A stretch of DNA of 22,404 bases from Chlamydomonas sphaeroides (lineage: Eukaryota > Chlorophyta > Chlorophyceae > Chlamydomonadales > Chlamydomonadaceae). How positions within the stretch are numbered: the stretch's first letter is position 1; every line of letters starts with the position of its first letter. The translations under genes were made by a program, and so were the position numbers. Below, one piece after another: positions 10,201-18,410 of the stretch. The notes beneath the pieces were generated by a model. The model was given only the letters and a program-made list of their open reading frames with translations, did not search any database and had not been told where the DNA came from. The DNA lies in assembly GCA_001662425.1 (NCBI GenBank), contig BDDC01000615.1, forward strand, positions 17,179 to 39,582. Reading direction: 5' to 3'.

Positions 10201-11619
10201 GAGGCAGGGACACAATTATGAGTTTGTCGGCCGGGAACACACGTCGGGTACTGGGGTCCGTGTGCCACCAGTCAAGGAATTGCTCAGGCAGTTTTGCACA
10301 TGACATCAAGGTGGCTGGCAGGAGGGCCGACGGCACACAGTGGGTTCGTTGGATCAGCAGCAGGTCCGTGTGGCGCCAGTCGGGTGCGTGGCCGCAACGT
10401 GTGCCGGCAGCGCTGGTTCGAGCCCTTGTCCAGGCGGCCTCTGTGCAAGCTCTTCCACCTTCTGTTGCATTGGCCCGCCAGCGCACCTAGCGAGTTCAAG
10501 GTGCCGGAGCCCGGCAGCGCCGCGCAAAGCTCCTCGGGCTCCAGACTCAGCGGGTCCTCGCGGACGGCCGTTAGCACGACGCTGCCACCGAGCACGCGGT
10601 TGCCTCGCAGCCCGCCGCCGCTGCCGTTCTGGCCGCCACGTGCCCCGCCGCCGAGCTGACCGCAGAGCGCCCGACCATCAATCGAGTAGCGCATATCGTG
10701 GGCGGTGCGGCTCAGGTCGAGGCTTCTTGCTGGCATCAGGCGCTTTGCTGGAGCCGGCAGTGCGCCGTCAGAGATGCCGGTGGCGGCCAGCTTGTCGACA
10801 TCCAGAAGCTGCGTGGCAGCACGTCTGGCCGGTGGCGAGCAAACGCGGTGAGGCTCGCTGTCAACAAGCTCACACGCTGCTCTGCCGCTCTGGCCGGGCA
10901 GCAGTAGCAGCGGCTCCTCGGGTGTCGCTGGCCCCAGCAGGCTGTCCGCGGCGCTGCGGGGCCCGAGGCTGGCTGCACCTGCAGCATGGTGCCGTCAGGA
11001 ACGGGAGCAGGCGCATGGTGAAGCACGCATGGGCCGCGGCGAACAGGCAGCGTGAGGCAGCGAGCGAAAGGCCGCAACCAGCGAGGCGATGTTGCACGGT
11101 GAAGGAGCAAGACTGAGCAGACGATGCTGTGAAGACGGCGAGGAGGGGTGCGGCAACTGCGCCATGTTGGACGCCAGGGCGCGGTCCGCCGCAGACCACC
11201 TTGCCTTCCGCACCTGCTGCGCTCGGGGGCTCCACCTTGGAATGGAGCCCGGCTGCTGTGACGGCGGCGCTGGCAGTGGCGCCGCGGGGTGCTGTGTCCG
11301 TGCTAGCGCCAGCAAGTGCGGGCCCAGTGCTGAGGCACAGGCTGGGCGGCACCTGCACCACTGCCCGCCACACGCCGCCCGGCCGCGCCAGCTCCTCCAG
11401 CATGAGCTCGCGCTTCTGGGGGTCGCGCGAGAAGACGAGCGCCAGCGCATCCTCCCGCTCCGGCGCAGTGCTAGCAGTGCCGCCGTGTGACCTCGGCCCC
11501 ATGTACGCCAGGCTGCGTGCGTTCTGGTGCAACACGGTGCCGTTTTCCGTAAACACCGTGATAATGGCGGGACTGGACCCCACAACCATGGCGTCGCGTG
11601 CCCCGATGTCCCTGATCAT
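6742..11619 (-). CDS. Gene B: PAS-domain guanylate cyclase (catalytic domain complete)
   Basis: Converts GTP to cGMP; predicted soluble. Exons: 11619-11214, 10978-10487, 10184-9158, 9059-8912, 8800-8773, 8644-8607, 8391-8307, 8176-8058, 7899-7767, 7656-7618, 7484-7393, 7236-6742 (TGA). The sum is 3102 nt, one open frame of 1033 residues counted from the ATG at 11619. PAS about 1-95; linkers to about 600; PAC/signalling helix to 690; cyclase domain 692-883. Visible catalytic residues: metal Asp 698 (FADIKG) and 742 (IGDCY), guanine-selecting Glu 738 (KVETIGD) and Cys 823 (RFCLFG), transition-state Asn 830 and Arg 834 (DTVNTASR), and the VKGKG lysine motif. This is the pattern of a homodimeric guanylate, not adenylate, cyclase. 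A C-terminal tail of about 150 residues is Gly/Ala/Ser-rich. The true 5' end is uncertain: the ATG at 11619 lies right after the conserved acceptor and may be internal. Confidence 0.88.
7210..8800 (-). other. Gene B: class III guanylate cyclase catalytic domain (8 exons)
   Basis: Exons 8800-8773, 8644-8607, 8391-8307, 8176-8058, 7899-7767, 7656-7618, 7484-7393 and the first part of 7236-6742 encode the whole domain, from VTLLFADIKGFTPMCKEVE to VKGKGHMDTYLWRP. All splice phases agree. Between the second metal Asp and the EIRIGMHCG strand there is an extra charged segment (LIHEDGDGMTAVRDRHSRQD), compared with animal cyclases. HCG replaces the commoner HTG and S replaces P in HTGPV; neither position is a catalytic residue known to me. 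Confidence 0.92.
11214..11619 (-). other. Gene B: PAS sensor domain exon
   Basis: The 406-nt exon carries SSPAIITVFTENGTVLHQNA, SLAYMG, DALALVFSRDPQKRELMLEE and VWRAVVQVPPSL. The donor context AGCGCAGCAG|GTGCG is the same as in gene C. It begins ATG ATC AGG directly after ..TCTATGCAG, whereas genes A and C have GTG at this position, so in B this ATG (or the one six bases upstream at 11625) could serve as a start codon if the upstream exon is no longer used. Confidence 0.9.
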
Positions 11620-11999
11620 CTGCATAGATATGAGGGCGGGGTTGGGGCAGCAGATACGGTAAACGCTGTGAAACACTACGCAACAGGCAAGGTGGCAACA
11701 TCCTGTCAGGGTCGCGTCCAGCACGGTGCGCTGCCTCCAGATTCCGGGATTCGTTGTTACCGCACCCACGCACGCGCGTTTTTAAGGGTGGTGTACTGTG
11801 GAGGAGGAAAATCGTCGCACCCTTCGACATTCCACGACGTACGTAGTTTTAGCGCTGGTGATATGTGGTTGTCCGCTCATGATAAAAAAACCACAAAGCT
11901 GTATTTCGACCCACCGCCGGATGGCATTCGTTTGGCGAGGTGCGCTTAGTGACGTTTTGTTGGGCGGTGACCTCCACTATGCAGCGCCCAATCTTGCTG
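11620..11999 (-). other. Gene B 5' region between exon-1 remnant and PAS exon
   Basis: The last 90 nt (11709-11620) correspond to intron 1 of genes A and C, but here they are free of stops, a multiple of three, and in frame with the PAS exon. The expected donor after GACGCGACC is CT instead of GT. Farther upstream an acceptor-like pyrimidine tract ending ..CTCCTCCACAG suggests an alternative splicing arrangement. No other gene is seen. Confidence 0.4.
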
Positions 12000-12223
12000 T
12001 TAAAAGTAGTATGTTGTGCACAGGGAAGCGCTATCGCGACGCGCGGCGGAGAAGGGCCGTCCTCCCGCGCGCAGGAGGGTGAAACGGTTTGAGGTGACCT
12101 GGCAGCGGCATTCTCTTGACCGCCGTCCCCGGTGCCTCTCGAATCGGTCGGTGTTTCTGCCTTGACGCCTCGCGATCGTCGCGTTGCAAACAGTGGCACA
12201 CATGCGCTAAACAGCGCAGGCAC
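12000..12223 (-). other. Gene B: remnant or altered exon 1 (LFSACVPLF region)
   Basis: The minus-strand frame reads VPALFSACVPLFATRRSRGVKAE, clearly related to exon 1 of genes A and C (LFSTCVPRLRRLR and MFSACIPLLGRRR). At the position of gene C's start ATG, B has GTG (12223-12221). The frame is open upstream to an ATG at 12511 and downstream to a stop near 11850. I could not find a confident donor, and the distance to the PAS exon is about 200 nt longer than in A or C. B may start at 12511, may have an extra intron, or may start in the PAS exon. The boundaries given are approximate. Confidence 0.45.
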
Positions 12224-12511
12224 GGCACAAAGCGTGACAAGATCTGATGTTTGCGGGCTGTTTATGCGATTGCTGCAAGCTGTTACGCGGCAAGGCAGTG
12301 CGCGAGGTAAGATTCCAATGATAACTAATACAGTAATGAGTTTCAGCTTGCGACGCAATGCATGCAGGTAATTTTCGTTGCGTCTTTCGGTATTGTTAAG
12401 GTGCTGTGATTGGGGTGCAGTCGCGTTTCTTGATGGCTCGGCCGGTGCGGCGGCAAAAGCAGCAAAACAAATAAAGGTCCGTTTGAAACTGCTGCTGGTG
12501 CTTTCCCGCAT

Positions 12512-13018
12512 GCCCTGCTGCCCTGTTGTAAAACTTTAACATGATTTGCCGTGTCCACAACAGCTTGTTTCGTGTGGTTGGAGAAATTACGGAGTCGTCG
12601 TGACAGCAGCAGCACTCGCATGCACGAGTCGCGGCTCGCTCGCTCGAGCGGGTTGCAAATTCTCACCATGGGACTCCCCTGATTTCCACGAGGACGGAGC
12701 TCGCGTGGGGGGGACGGTGGTCAGAGGCCGGAAAAACTATGGCAACGCCGGCCTGCTTGAGCTTGAGCGCCGACGACACAACATCGGCCACCCTCCGTGG
12801 CAACCCGAATAATGTAAGCGGGACAACATGCGTGATCCGCGGACGGAGGCGAAGGCCAGGAGCATACGCCCCGGACGTGCTGTGCTGCAGGGACTCTACA
12901 GCCAGGGCCAGCGCGAGGCATCCCCACCCCATCCCCACCACCACCATACATCCGGCGGCATGGGAAATTGTGCGAAGCCCCCGCCGTCTATCTCGAAATT
13001 ACTGGCTGGCACCCCCCC
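12512..13018. other. Upstream region of gene B, no gene supported
   Basis: It should hold the promoter of gene B if transcription starts above 12511. I see no TATA box, RNA gene or recognisable coding frame. Confidence 0.35.
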
Positions 13019-13040
13019 ACACACACACACACACGCACAC
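13019..13040 (+). repeat. (CA)n microsatellite
   Basis: A run of ACACAC repeats with one ACG interruption follows a C-tract. It is a simple-sequence repeat typical of algal intergenic DNA. Confidence 0.85.
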
Positions 13041-13117
13041 CGGCCTCGCGCTATCTGTAAGCGGTAGCTTGCACGAATCCCAGCGTAGCCCCTGAGTACG
13101 CAAAGGAGAAAACTCCG

Positions 13118-13299
13118 TGTGGCTCAAGCCACATATGTACATACACCGTGTCATACGGCACGCGAGTGCTTCTTAGCGCTCGCTCTGCCTACCTGCCTTA
13201 CTAATACGGCGTATAAATACGCCACCACACCGGACCCTTGTATGCTTGTGTTGTTCTGCGTTGCATCTGTTCTAGTTCTTAATGTGAGCGCCTACATCA
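13118..13299 (+). mobile_element. Candidate LTR of a Ty1/copia-like retrotransposon
   Basis: The segment has a TATAAATA box at 13212-13219, a T-rich downstream half, and ends ..CTACATCA followed at 13300 by TGGTGGCCATCC, which has the form of a primer-binding site complementary to a tRNA 3' end (TGG first). Copia LTRs commonly end CA just before such a site. The left end near a TGTGGCTCAAGCCACA inverted repeat is a guess. No second copy of the TATA-containing segment is present in the window, so it could be a solo or decayed LTR. Confidence 0.3.
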
Positions 13300-13355
13300 T
13301 GGTGGCCATCCAGGCGAGTACCTCTAGGCGACCCGGGGTTCAGGTATCTAGCTAA

Positions 13356-13817
13356 CACCATCACAGCCAGCTGCAGCCATCGCGACAGCCACAGCCCAGC
13401 CAGCCGGGCACGGGCAGGGCCCGCCCTCGCCGCCAACTCAGCCCCCAACATCGCTACGCTTGCTTCCGCTTGGCACCGCCAGCTGAGGCTGAGGCTGAGC
13501 TCGTCGGCCCTTCTGCCTCTGCGGCTCGGCCCCGGCCTGGCGCCGCCAGCGGCGGCGCCACTGTCAGCAGCGGGCCCGCCCCGGCCCCCGACGTCTGAGG
13601 TCCGGCGGCCGCGCTTGCCGCGACCTCGGCCGCTGCCGGCCTGCCGCCGCCGCCTGGCCCGGGCCCTTTGCCGCCGCCATCACCGCCACCGCCTGGCGAG
13701 CGGCGTACGTGGCCGGCGCCTCAGGTCAGGCGGCCGTCCACAGTGCTCGCTCGTGCTCCGGCAGATGGTCGCGTAGCGCATGTTGAAGGATGCGTTTACA
13801 TCGCCCTTGAGCGCTAA
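13356..13817 (+). pseudogene. Pro/Ala-rich degenerate open frame with one internal TGA
   Basis: A 154-codon frame after the LTR-like segment is interrupted only by TGA at 13596-13598. It reads Ala/Pro-rich (RLAPPAEAEAELVGPSASAA, later LPPPPGPGPLPPPSPPPPGE). It could be remains of a retrotransposon gag or linker region, or chance openness in very GC-rich DNA. No domain is recognised. Confidence 0.25.
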
Positions 13818-13850
13818 GTAGGCCCTTGAGCAGAGGCCCACAGTCAGGCG
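13722..13850 (-). pseudogene. Possible TnpB/Fanzor-like nuclease C-terminal remnant
   Basis: The minus-strand frame reads LCSRAYLALKGDVNASFNMR, then fourteen residues later RPPDLRR. D-V-N-A-[AS]-x-N-[IM] is the third RuvC-like motif of TnpB and its eukaryotic Fanzor relatives; in those proteins it follows a Cys-rich zinc ribbon and is often followed by an RP dipeptide 10-15 residues later. Only one Cys remains here and the frame closes upstream at about 13873. It is at best a short relic, and the opposite strand is also open. Confidence 0.3.
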
Positions 13851-13873
13851 GGCGCCAGGTCTCGTATCTTACT

Positions 13874-14554
13874 CACCGAGATCACCGAAGTCATCCAACG
13901 TGCTGGCCATTTGGGACTCAAGTTACCCGGGCTGGGTAACCTCAGGCGTTCCAAGGCTAGCGCAGTCACCCGAACGAATTTGTTTTTTGCTAGGCGCGTT
14001 CGTCTTTGGTGCCCCCTTGGGTGACTTCCCGGCCGCAAGGATTGGCTGGGCCGCCCAGGAGGCCCCATGGGGCCGCTACCCTGCGTTTGCGCAGCATGCA
14101 GTCATGCCGCTGTCCCATACCAGCATATGCACGGGGCCTGCCACACGGGGGCCTCACCAATCAAGCTAAACGTGGCAAGTAGCTCTTAAGCAGGCATACC
14201 ACTCAACGGACACCGCTCAGAACACCTCGCGATGCCGCCCCGTTGCTAGTGTCTCTACGTCGCCCACCTGGCCTTGGCACATGACCCCAGCAGGCATGGC
14301 CCCTGCATAGGGGCTGATGGCGCGCGCTGGCAGTCAAGCTAGCACCAGCTGTGCCGCCAGGCCTAAAGCATCAGCGTGTCGCTAGGAGGACGCACCACTC
14401 CTCGACAGAAGCGCACAAGGCCCTCGCGCGCTGGCGGAGCGCAGGTACTCCCCATCATGCGCTGCCCCTTGCAGCAGCTCACCAGCCGTGCAAATCGACC
14501 CGCTTCGCGGGGCCTTCCAGTAGTGCTGAAGGCGGCCGGCACGCGCATGAAACA
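13874..14554. other. Intergenic, no gene supported
   Basis: A plus-strand frame near 13880-14010 reads LTEITEVIQRAGHLGLKLPG and looks protein-like over about 40 codons, and the minus strand has a strong GTGAGTAAG donor-like site at about 13878. I cannot assign either to a family. Nothing else is recognisable. Confidence 0.3.
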
Positions 14555-14578
14555 GAAGTAGAAATAGAAATAGAAATG
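14555..14578 (+). repeat. (AGAAAT)n short tandem repeat
   Basis: Four hexamer units, the first imperfect (AGAAGT), form a short A-rich microsatellite in otherwise GC-rich DNA. Confidence 0.8.
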
Positions 14579-16221
14579 GTTACGAATTGTGCAAAGCACA
14601 TATCGTTGCATTCAGGAGGGCGGGCGTGTATGGGGTGAGCCCCACGCCTACCACCGACACGCGCATGCAAGTTAGTTGAGCACCGCGCGCCAGCAGGCGG
14701 CGCCATGTGCGTGTCGCACCGCGTCACGTCATCGGCACCGCACGGTCCGGTGGGGCGGCTAGCTGCCCATTCTGATGGAACACCTCCATCCCCATGCCTC
14801 AGCTGGCAAGACCAGCCGAGTGATGGGTCGCGCTGGGGACGTGCGCCCTTCAGAGCGAGTAGAAAGTAGGCGGAGCCCACACGGCGAAACCCACACGGCC
14901 GCCGATTAGGACGGGTAGCCGCGGACCCCCTCGGGGTGAACTAGCTAGTAGGGTCGGTGCCCTTCCACGGACAGCCCCTACTTGAGTGGCGTGGGCCGGC
15001 CAGCCCCGGTAGCTTACATACAACACTACCGGTGTCCCGGTTTTTTAAGGCTGGGCAGCACCGCTCGTTGCATGTTACCACAAGCAAGGCGGAGCCCAGT
15101 TTTCGCCGGCGCTCGGCGTTCCTGTGGGGTCCCTCGAGGTGCGCGCCGCTTAATTTTACGCTGGTGCATCGTGGCAGGCGTGCACCTGTCACACCGGGGC
15201 CTCGCCTCGCGGGGGCCAGTGCAACGCACAGGGGCTCAGGTTGAGGCGGGCGTGTATGCGTGGCCGCCTGGCGTCATCATGCGCGGCGCTGCGCCTGCCG
15301 CCGCGGGGGTGGGATGCGGTGCCGCCCGACCATACCTCTGTAGCGGAAGGACAACGTGAAGGCAAGAGTGAAGGCCAGAGCCCCTCTTTATGGCTGCGTC
15401 GGCGGCTGGCCGGGTTGCATTTCGTGGACCGCTGCGTGGGTGTGACCCACACGGACTCCAACCGGGGCTCTGCCTCGAACGCGTTGGCGGGGGGTGCGTG
15501 GGGTGAGATGGGATTGCAAATTTGCGGGCGTCGGCGTGCACCCCCCCCCGTTTTATGCCAACCCCTTCATTGTTCTCACGCGTGCGCTGTGCTGCAGCCA
15601 GCGGCACGCTGTACTTTCCGTTACTATGTGCGTGTGTCTGAGTGAGGGGCAGCACACCCGGGTCTCGCCTCGCGAAGAGACACATCCATGTCCGCAAAGG
15701 CTGCTGCGCTGTATTGATGGATGTCGTTGCCAGTCAGACAGCCAGGCAAAGGTTCTCGCGCCACCCCTAGCGAATAGTTGCCCAGGCAGGTTTGTATGAT
15801 TAGCGCCCATACGACAGCGTCAATTTGCGTCGTGCTGTTACTGTTACTTCTTTACTAAAGAGCAGTAGTTTTGCACCACGTTGCGTACTCAATTGCAAAG
15901 TTTACGCGGAATGCCGTGGTTGTGACTGCAATCAGCAAGCAACGGTCGGCCGCAACATACGGTCGTTGCGAAATCACGGTTTGCACTCGAGAAACCGCCG
16001 CAACTGCGAGTTCGTTGCCGCCGCACTACTTCTCTCGCGATGTAATTGAATGTGTGAGAAATTCATGTGCAACCTTTTTTGTTTCAAGCACGCAAAATCT
16101 GCTGCTGCTGCTGCGCCTCAAGCAATACCCGCCTGAAGCCCGAGGGACAAGGTGGCCCCATCCGGAGTGGGGTAAGGGCCGTAGCCCCCACCCAGTAGTC
16201 CTTCATTTGCGGCTGTCGGCC
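14579..16221. other. Intergenic / decayed repeat DNA, no gene supported
   Basis: It contains a run of C at 15540-15548 and (CTG)5 at 16099-16113. The longest frame, on the minus strand at 15236-15697, is low-complexity and matches nothing I know. The sequence GGCGGGCGTGTATG occurs near both 14620 and 15245, which may mark repeated element pieces. Confidence 0.35.
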
Positions 16222-16267
16222 GCCCCAAGCATTTGGGGCTACCTCAGCCAGGGGAGACCCTCCCCTG
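16222..16267. repeat. Two adjacent perfect hairpins
   Basis: GCCCCAA (16222-16228) pairs with TTGGGGC (16233-16239), and CAGGGGAG (16249-16256) pairs with CTCCCCTG (16260-16267). They lie a few hundred bases upstream of the copia RNase H relic. Function unknown; possibly part of a repeat end. Confidence 0.6.
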
Positions 16268-16702
16268 ACCTCAGCAGCTGTCAGCAGTCATATTCATACT
16301 CTAGGGCAGGTAACTTGGTTGAACAGATGTAAGCCAGCGAACGGTATAGCCTGATGATAGCGCCGTGCGTGCTGCACATGTGGGCGTTTCGCCCAGGTTG
16401 CATGTCAGGACGACACCATTCGATGGGGCACCAGCGGCGTGCTCCTTGCAGGGGGCGCCAACTGGAGCTGGCCAGGGAGGGCACAGGTCAGGTAGGAGTG
16501 TGCGCAGGTAGATGCTGGCATGGCTCGGGGTGCGTGGCAGCAGCAAGCGGGGCCACACAGCGGGTTCGCCACGCATCCGAGCGCAAGCGCCGCCACCAGG
16601 AGCGAGCCCCTTGGCAGCGGGGCGGCTACCTCCACTGACGCCAGCGCACGCTTGCGGACAGGAGAGGCACAAGGGCTCTCCCTGGTTGCGGAGGCAGCAC
16701 GT

Positions 16703-16909
16703 GGCCACTCCAAGGCTTACGGGGGCACGTCGTGGCGCTTGGGCCGCGTCTTTGTCCTCGGAAACCTGACAGCAATAGTGTGGGGGGCGTTGACCAAAAC
16801 ATGCGTAGCGCGGACGGCAAACATCAGCGTTCTGTTCGAAGGCATGTCACGACACACGGCGTGCATGGCAAACCTCAGCCGCCTCGGGGCAACTGTGTCG
16901 AGGCTAGAT
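16703..16909 (+). pseudogene. Ty1/copia retrotransposon RNase H relic
   Basis: The frame reads GHSKAYGGTSWRLGRVFVLG, then AIVWGALTKTCVARTANISV, LFEGMS and LSRLGATV. This follows the spacing of copia RNase H (GYSDADWGG..TRRSTTGYVFxLGG..AISWxSKxQxCVALSTxEAEYxAxS..LxxL). The catalytic Asp of GYSDAD (now SKA) and the Glu residues of the EAEY motif are lost, so it is inactive. The flanking reverse transcriptase and 3' LTR are not recognisable. It sits within a longer open frame (16520-16984) whose other parts show no similarity. Confidence 0.5.
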
Positions 16910-17112
16910 TTGCCACAGGGCGCGAGCCCGCTACGTAGCAGGCGACGAGCCCAGAGGCAAGGCGAGGCACAGTGTGGGGCGTGAGGGCAAGATCCTGGTG
17001 TTGTGTTACACCGAGCGTAGTGTTCATGGCCGTGGCGGCCGGGCATAGTCCCTAGATCATGACGCTGGCTTAGCGCATGCCCTCGTAGCAAGCTACATCG
17101 CAAGAGCTTGCT

Positions 17113-17143
17113 CAGCGTGCGCGGTCAGGCAGACCGCACGCTG
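17113..17143. repeat. Hairpin (12-bp inverted repeat)
   Basis: CAGCGTGCG-GGTC pairs with GACCGCACGCTG, with a two-base bulge and a short AGGCA-type loop. It lies about 200 bp downstream of the copia RNase H relic and could be a terminator-like or element-end structure. Confidence 0.55.
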
Positions 17144-18110
17144 ATATAGACCTCCATGTACGACAGGGGACACGGGAAACGGGGACACGTACCCCCCGGC
17201 AGCCCCCCCAGCCTGGGGCGCGGGGCGCCACCGCACACGCTATGGCGCACACACGTTATGTCATGATAGGCAGCAAATACAGTGCATAGCTAGTCCAGGG
17301 CAGACTATCCCATGCATGGGCTAGTCAGTCGCCCGGGCCTGCCTGAGCCACCCCCTGCCACCCTGCGCAACTCAGAACACAGCAGGCACCTGTGTGTACT
17401 AGTTAATATTGGCAGGAGACGCGAGGAGAGGACAATAAGGAGACCTGCGAGCAGCGCCGCGCTCGGCTAGGCGAGGCTCGGACGTAGGGCGTAGAAAGGA
17501 GCAACGGAGCTGCCCTGGAGAGGACGTCTCCGGGCACGTAGGCCAAGGGATGGCGACCTGCTTGACGCTGCCAGCGCGCTGCCTGCGACAGACGGCCTCA
17601 GACGGCCACCTTGGTCTGACAGCCGGAGACGCCTGAACTTGTCACGCTCCTGGTGTGCACCTCGGTTGCCATGGTATCGCCCATTTGATTGATTCGTGTC
17701 TGTCGACAAGGCAGGGGCATTCGATGCGATGAGAAAGGCGGTACACCACGCCTAATCCTACTTCATCTGTTGGTGTGCTCAAAGGTGGAGCATTGAAGAC
17801 AGGCAAACTTGCTCGGCCATCGCCAATGCTTGGTGTGAGGCAGGTTTATTTGCGGCAGCTCGCGTCCGCATTCGCACATGAACTCCAGTTCCGTGATGTC
17901 AATCCTCCCAAACTGGTGTGTTTGGCGTTGTTCCTGCATCATAACGCTACAGAACGAATGCCCCATAACGCCCCTTTGTTATTACTTCTCCTTTTCTCGA
18001 GTAATCAACAACAACGGAAGCTCGTGCTTATGTGTCCTGGCTAACGCACAATGTACCTGTTGCTCCATAAGCTTGAGCGGAGGTCGGTTGCGCGAGCTCA
18101 ATAATTCGCC
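17144..18110. other. 5' flank of gene C
   Basis: It should contain the gene C promoter and 5' UTR. A tandem GGGGACACG occurs twice at about 17166-17190. A 67-codon minus-strand frame at 17763-17966 carries a CEC...CLQC Cys pattern but cannot be assigned. No TATA box or RNA gene is recognised. Confidence 0.35.
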
Positions 18111-18410
18111 ATGGCAACGATGTTCAGCGCGTGCATCCCCCTGCTCGGGCGTCGAAGGCAGCGGCACAGTCGTCGAATGAAAGTTGAGACAGAGGAGGGA
18201 GTCATCCAGTGCGGCTCGCGGGTCGCGTCTGACATGGCAGCATTACCTGCGTTCTCAGCCGTGGGGGTTCGCCCCACAAAATTGCTAGGCGCCACACCTT
18301 CATGTTGCTCAATGCAACGCGTGCATGCTACGGACGAGGAGCGCTGTGTGATTGTCGCAGCCAAACGGCAGCCGACCGCAGCCGACGGCACGCTGGCGAC
18401 CGGCGCGACC
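18111..18410 (+). other. Gene C exon 1: basic N-terminal exon
   Basis: One hundred codons from ATG to ..ATGAT|GTGAGTAAAA, phase 0. It starts MATMFSACIPLLGRRRQRHS and shares the LFSxCxPL-Arg motif with gene A and the remnant in gene B. The rest is weakly conserved. No signal peptide, transit peptide or domain is recognised; the Cys near the N-terminus followed by an Arg cluster is the only striking feature. Confidence 0.65.

Noticed and set aside
10410..10435. GGTTCGAGCCC, like a tRNA B box
   Set aside because: It lies inside intron 3 of gene B (minus strand) and no matching A box or cloverleaf could be built. A similar GTTCGAC near 4545 (minus) also fails to fold as a tRNA.
10736..11110. Minus-strand frame running through the intron 2 / exon 3 boundary of gene B
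   Set aside because: The acceptor ..CATGCTGCAG at 10979 puts exon 3 in another frame, the one that carries SLDLSR and the EDP..GSG motif shared with A and C.
10340..11116. 258-codon plus-strand open frame
   Set aside because: It is the antisense shadow of gene B linker exon 3 and its neighbouring introns; the minus-strand reading has conserved islands shared with A and C.
13844..14068. Minus-strand frame with RLRLPSPGNLSPKWPARW, considered as a gypsy integrase C-terminus
   Set aside because: It resembles the integrase LSPKW/GPF region only vaguely; the GPF core and the downstream HPVFHVS motif are absent.
15236..15697. 153-codon minus-strand open frame
   Set aside because: Composition is Pro/Arg/His-rich without domain signal; the region looks like decayed repeat DNA.
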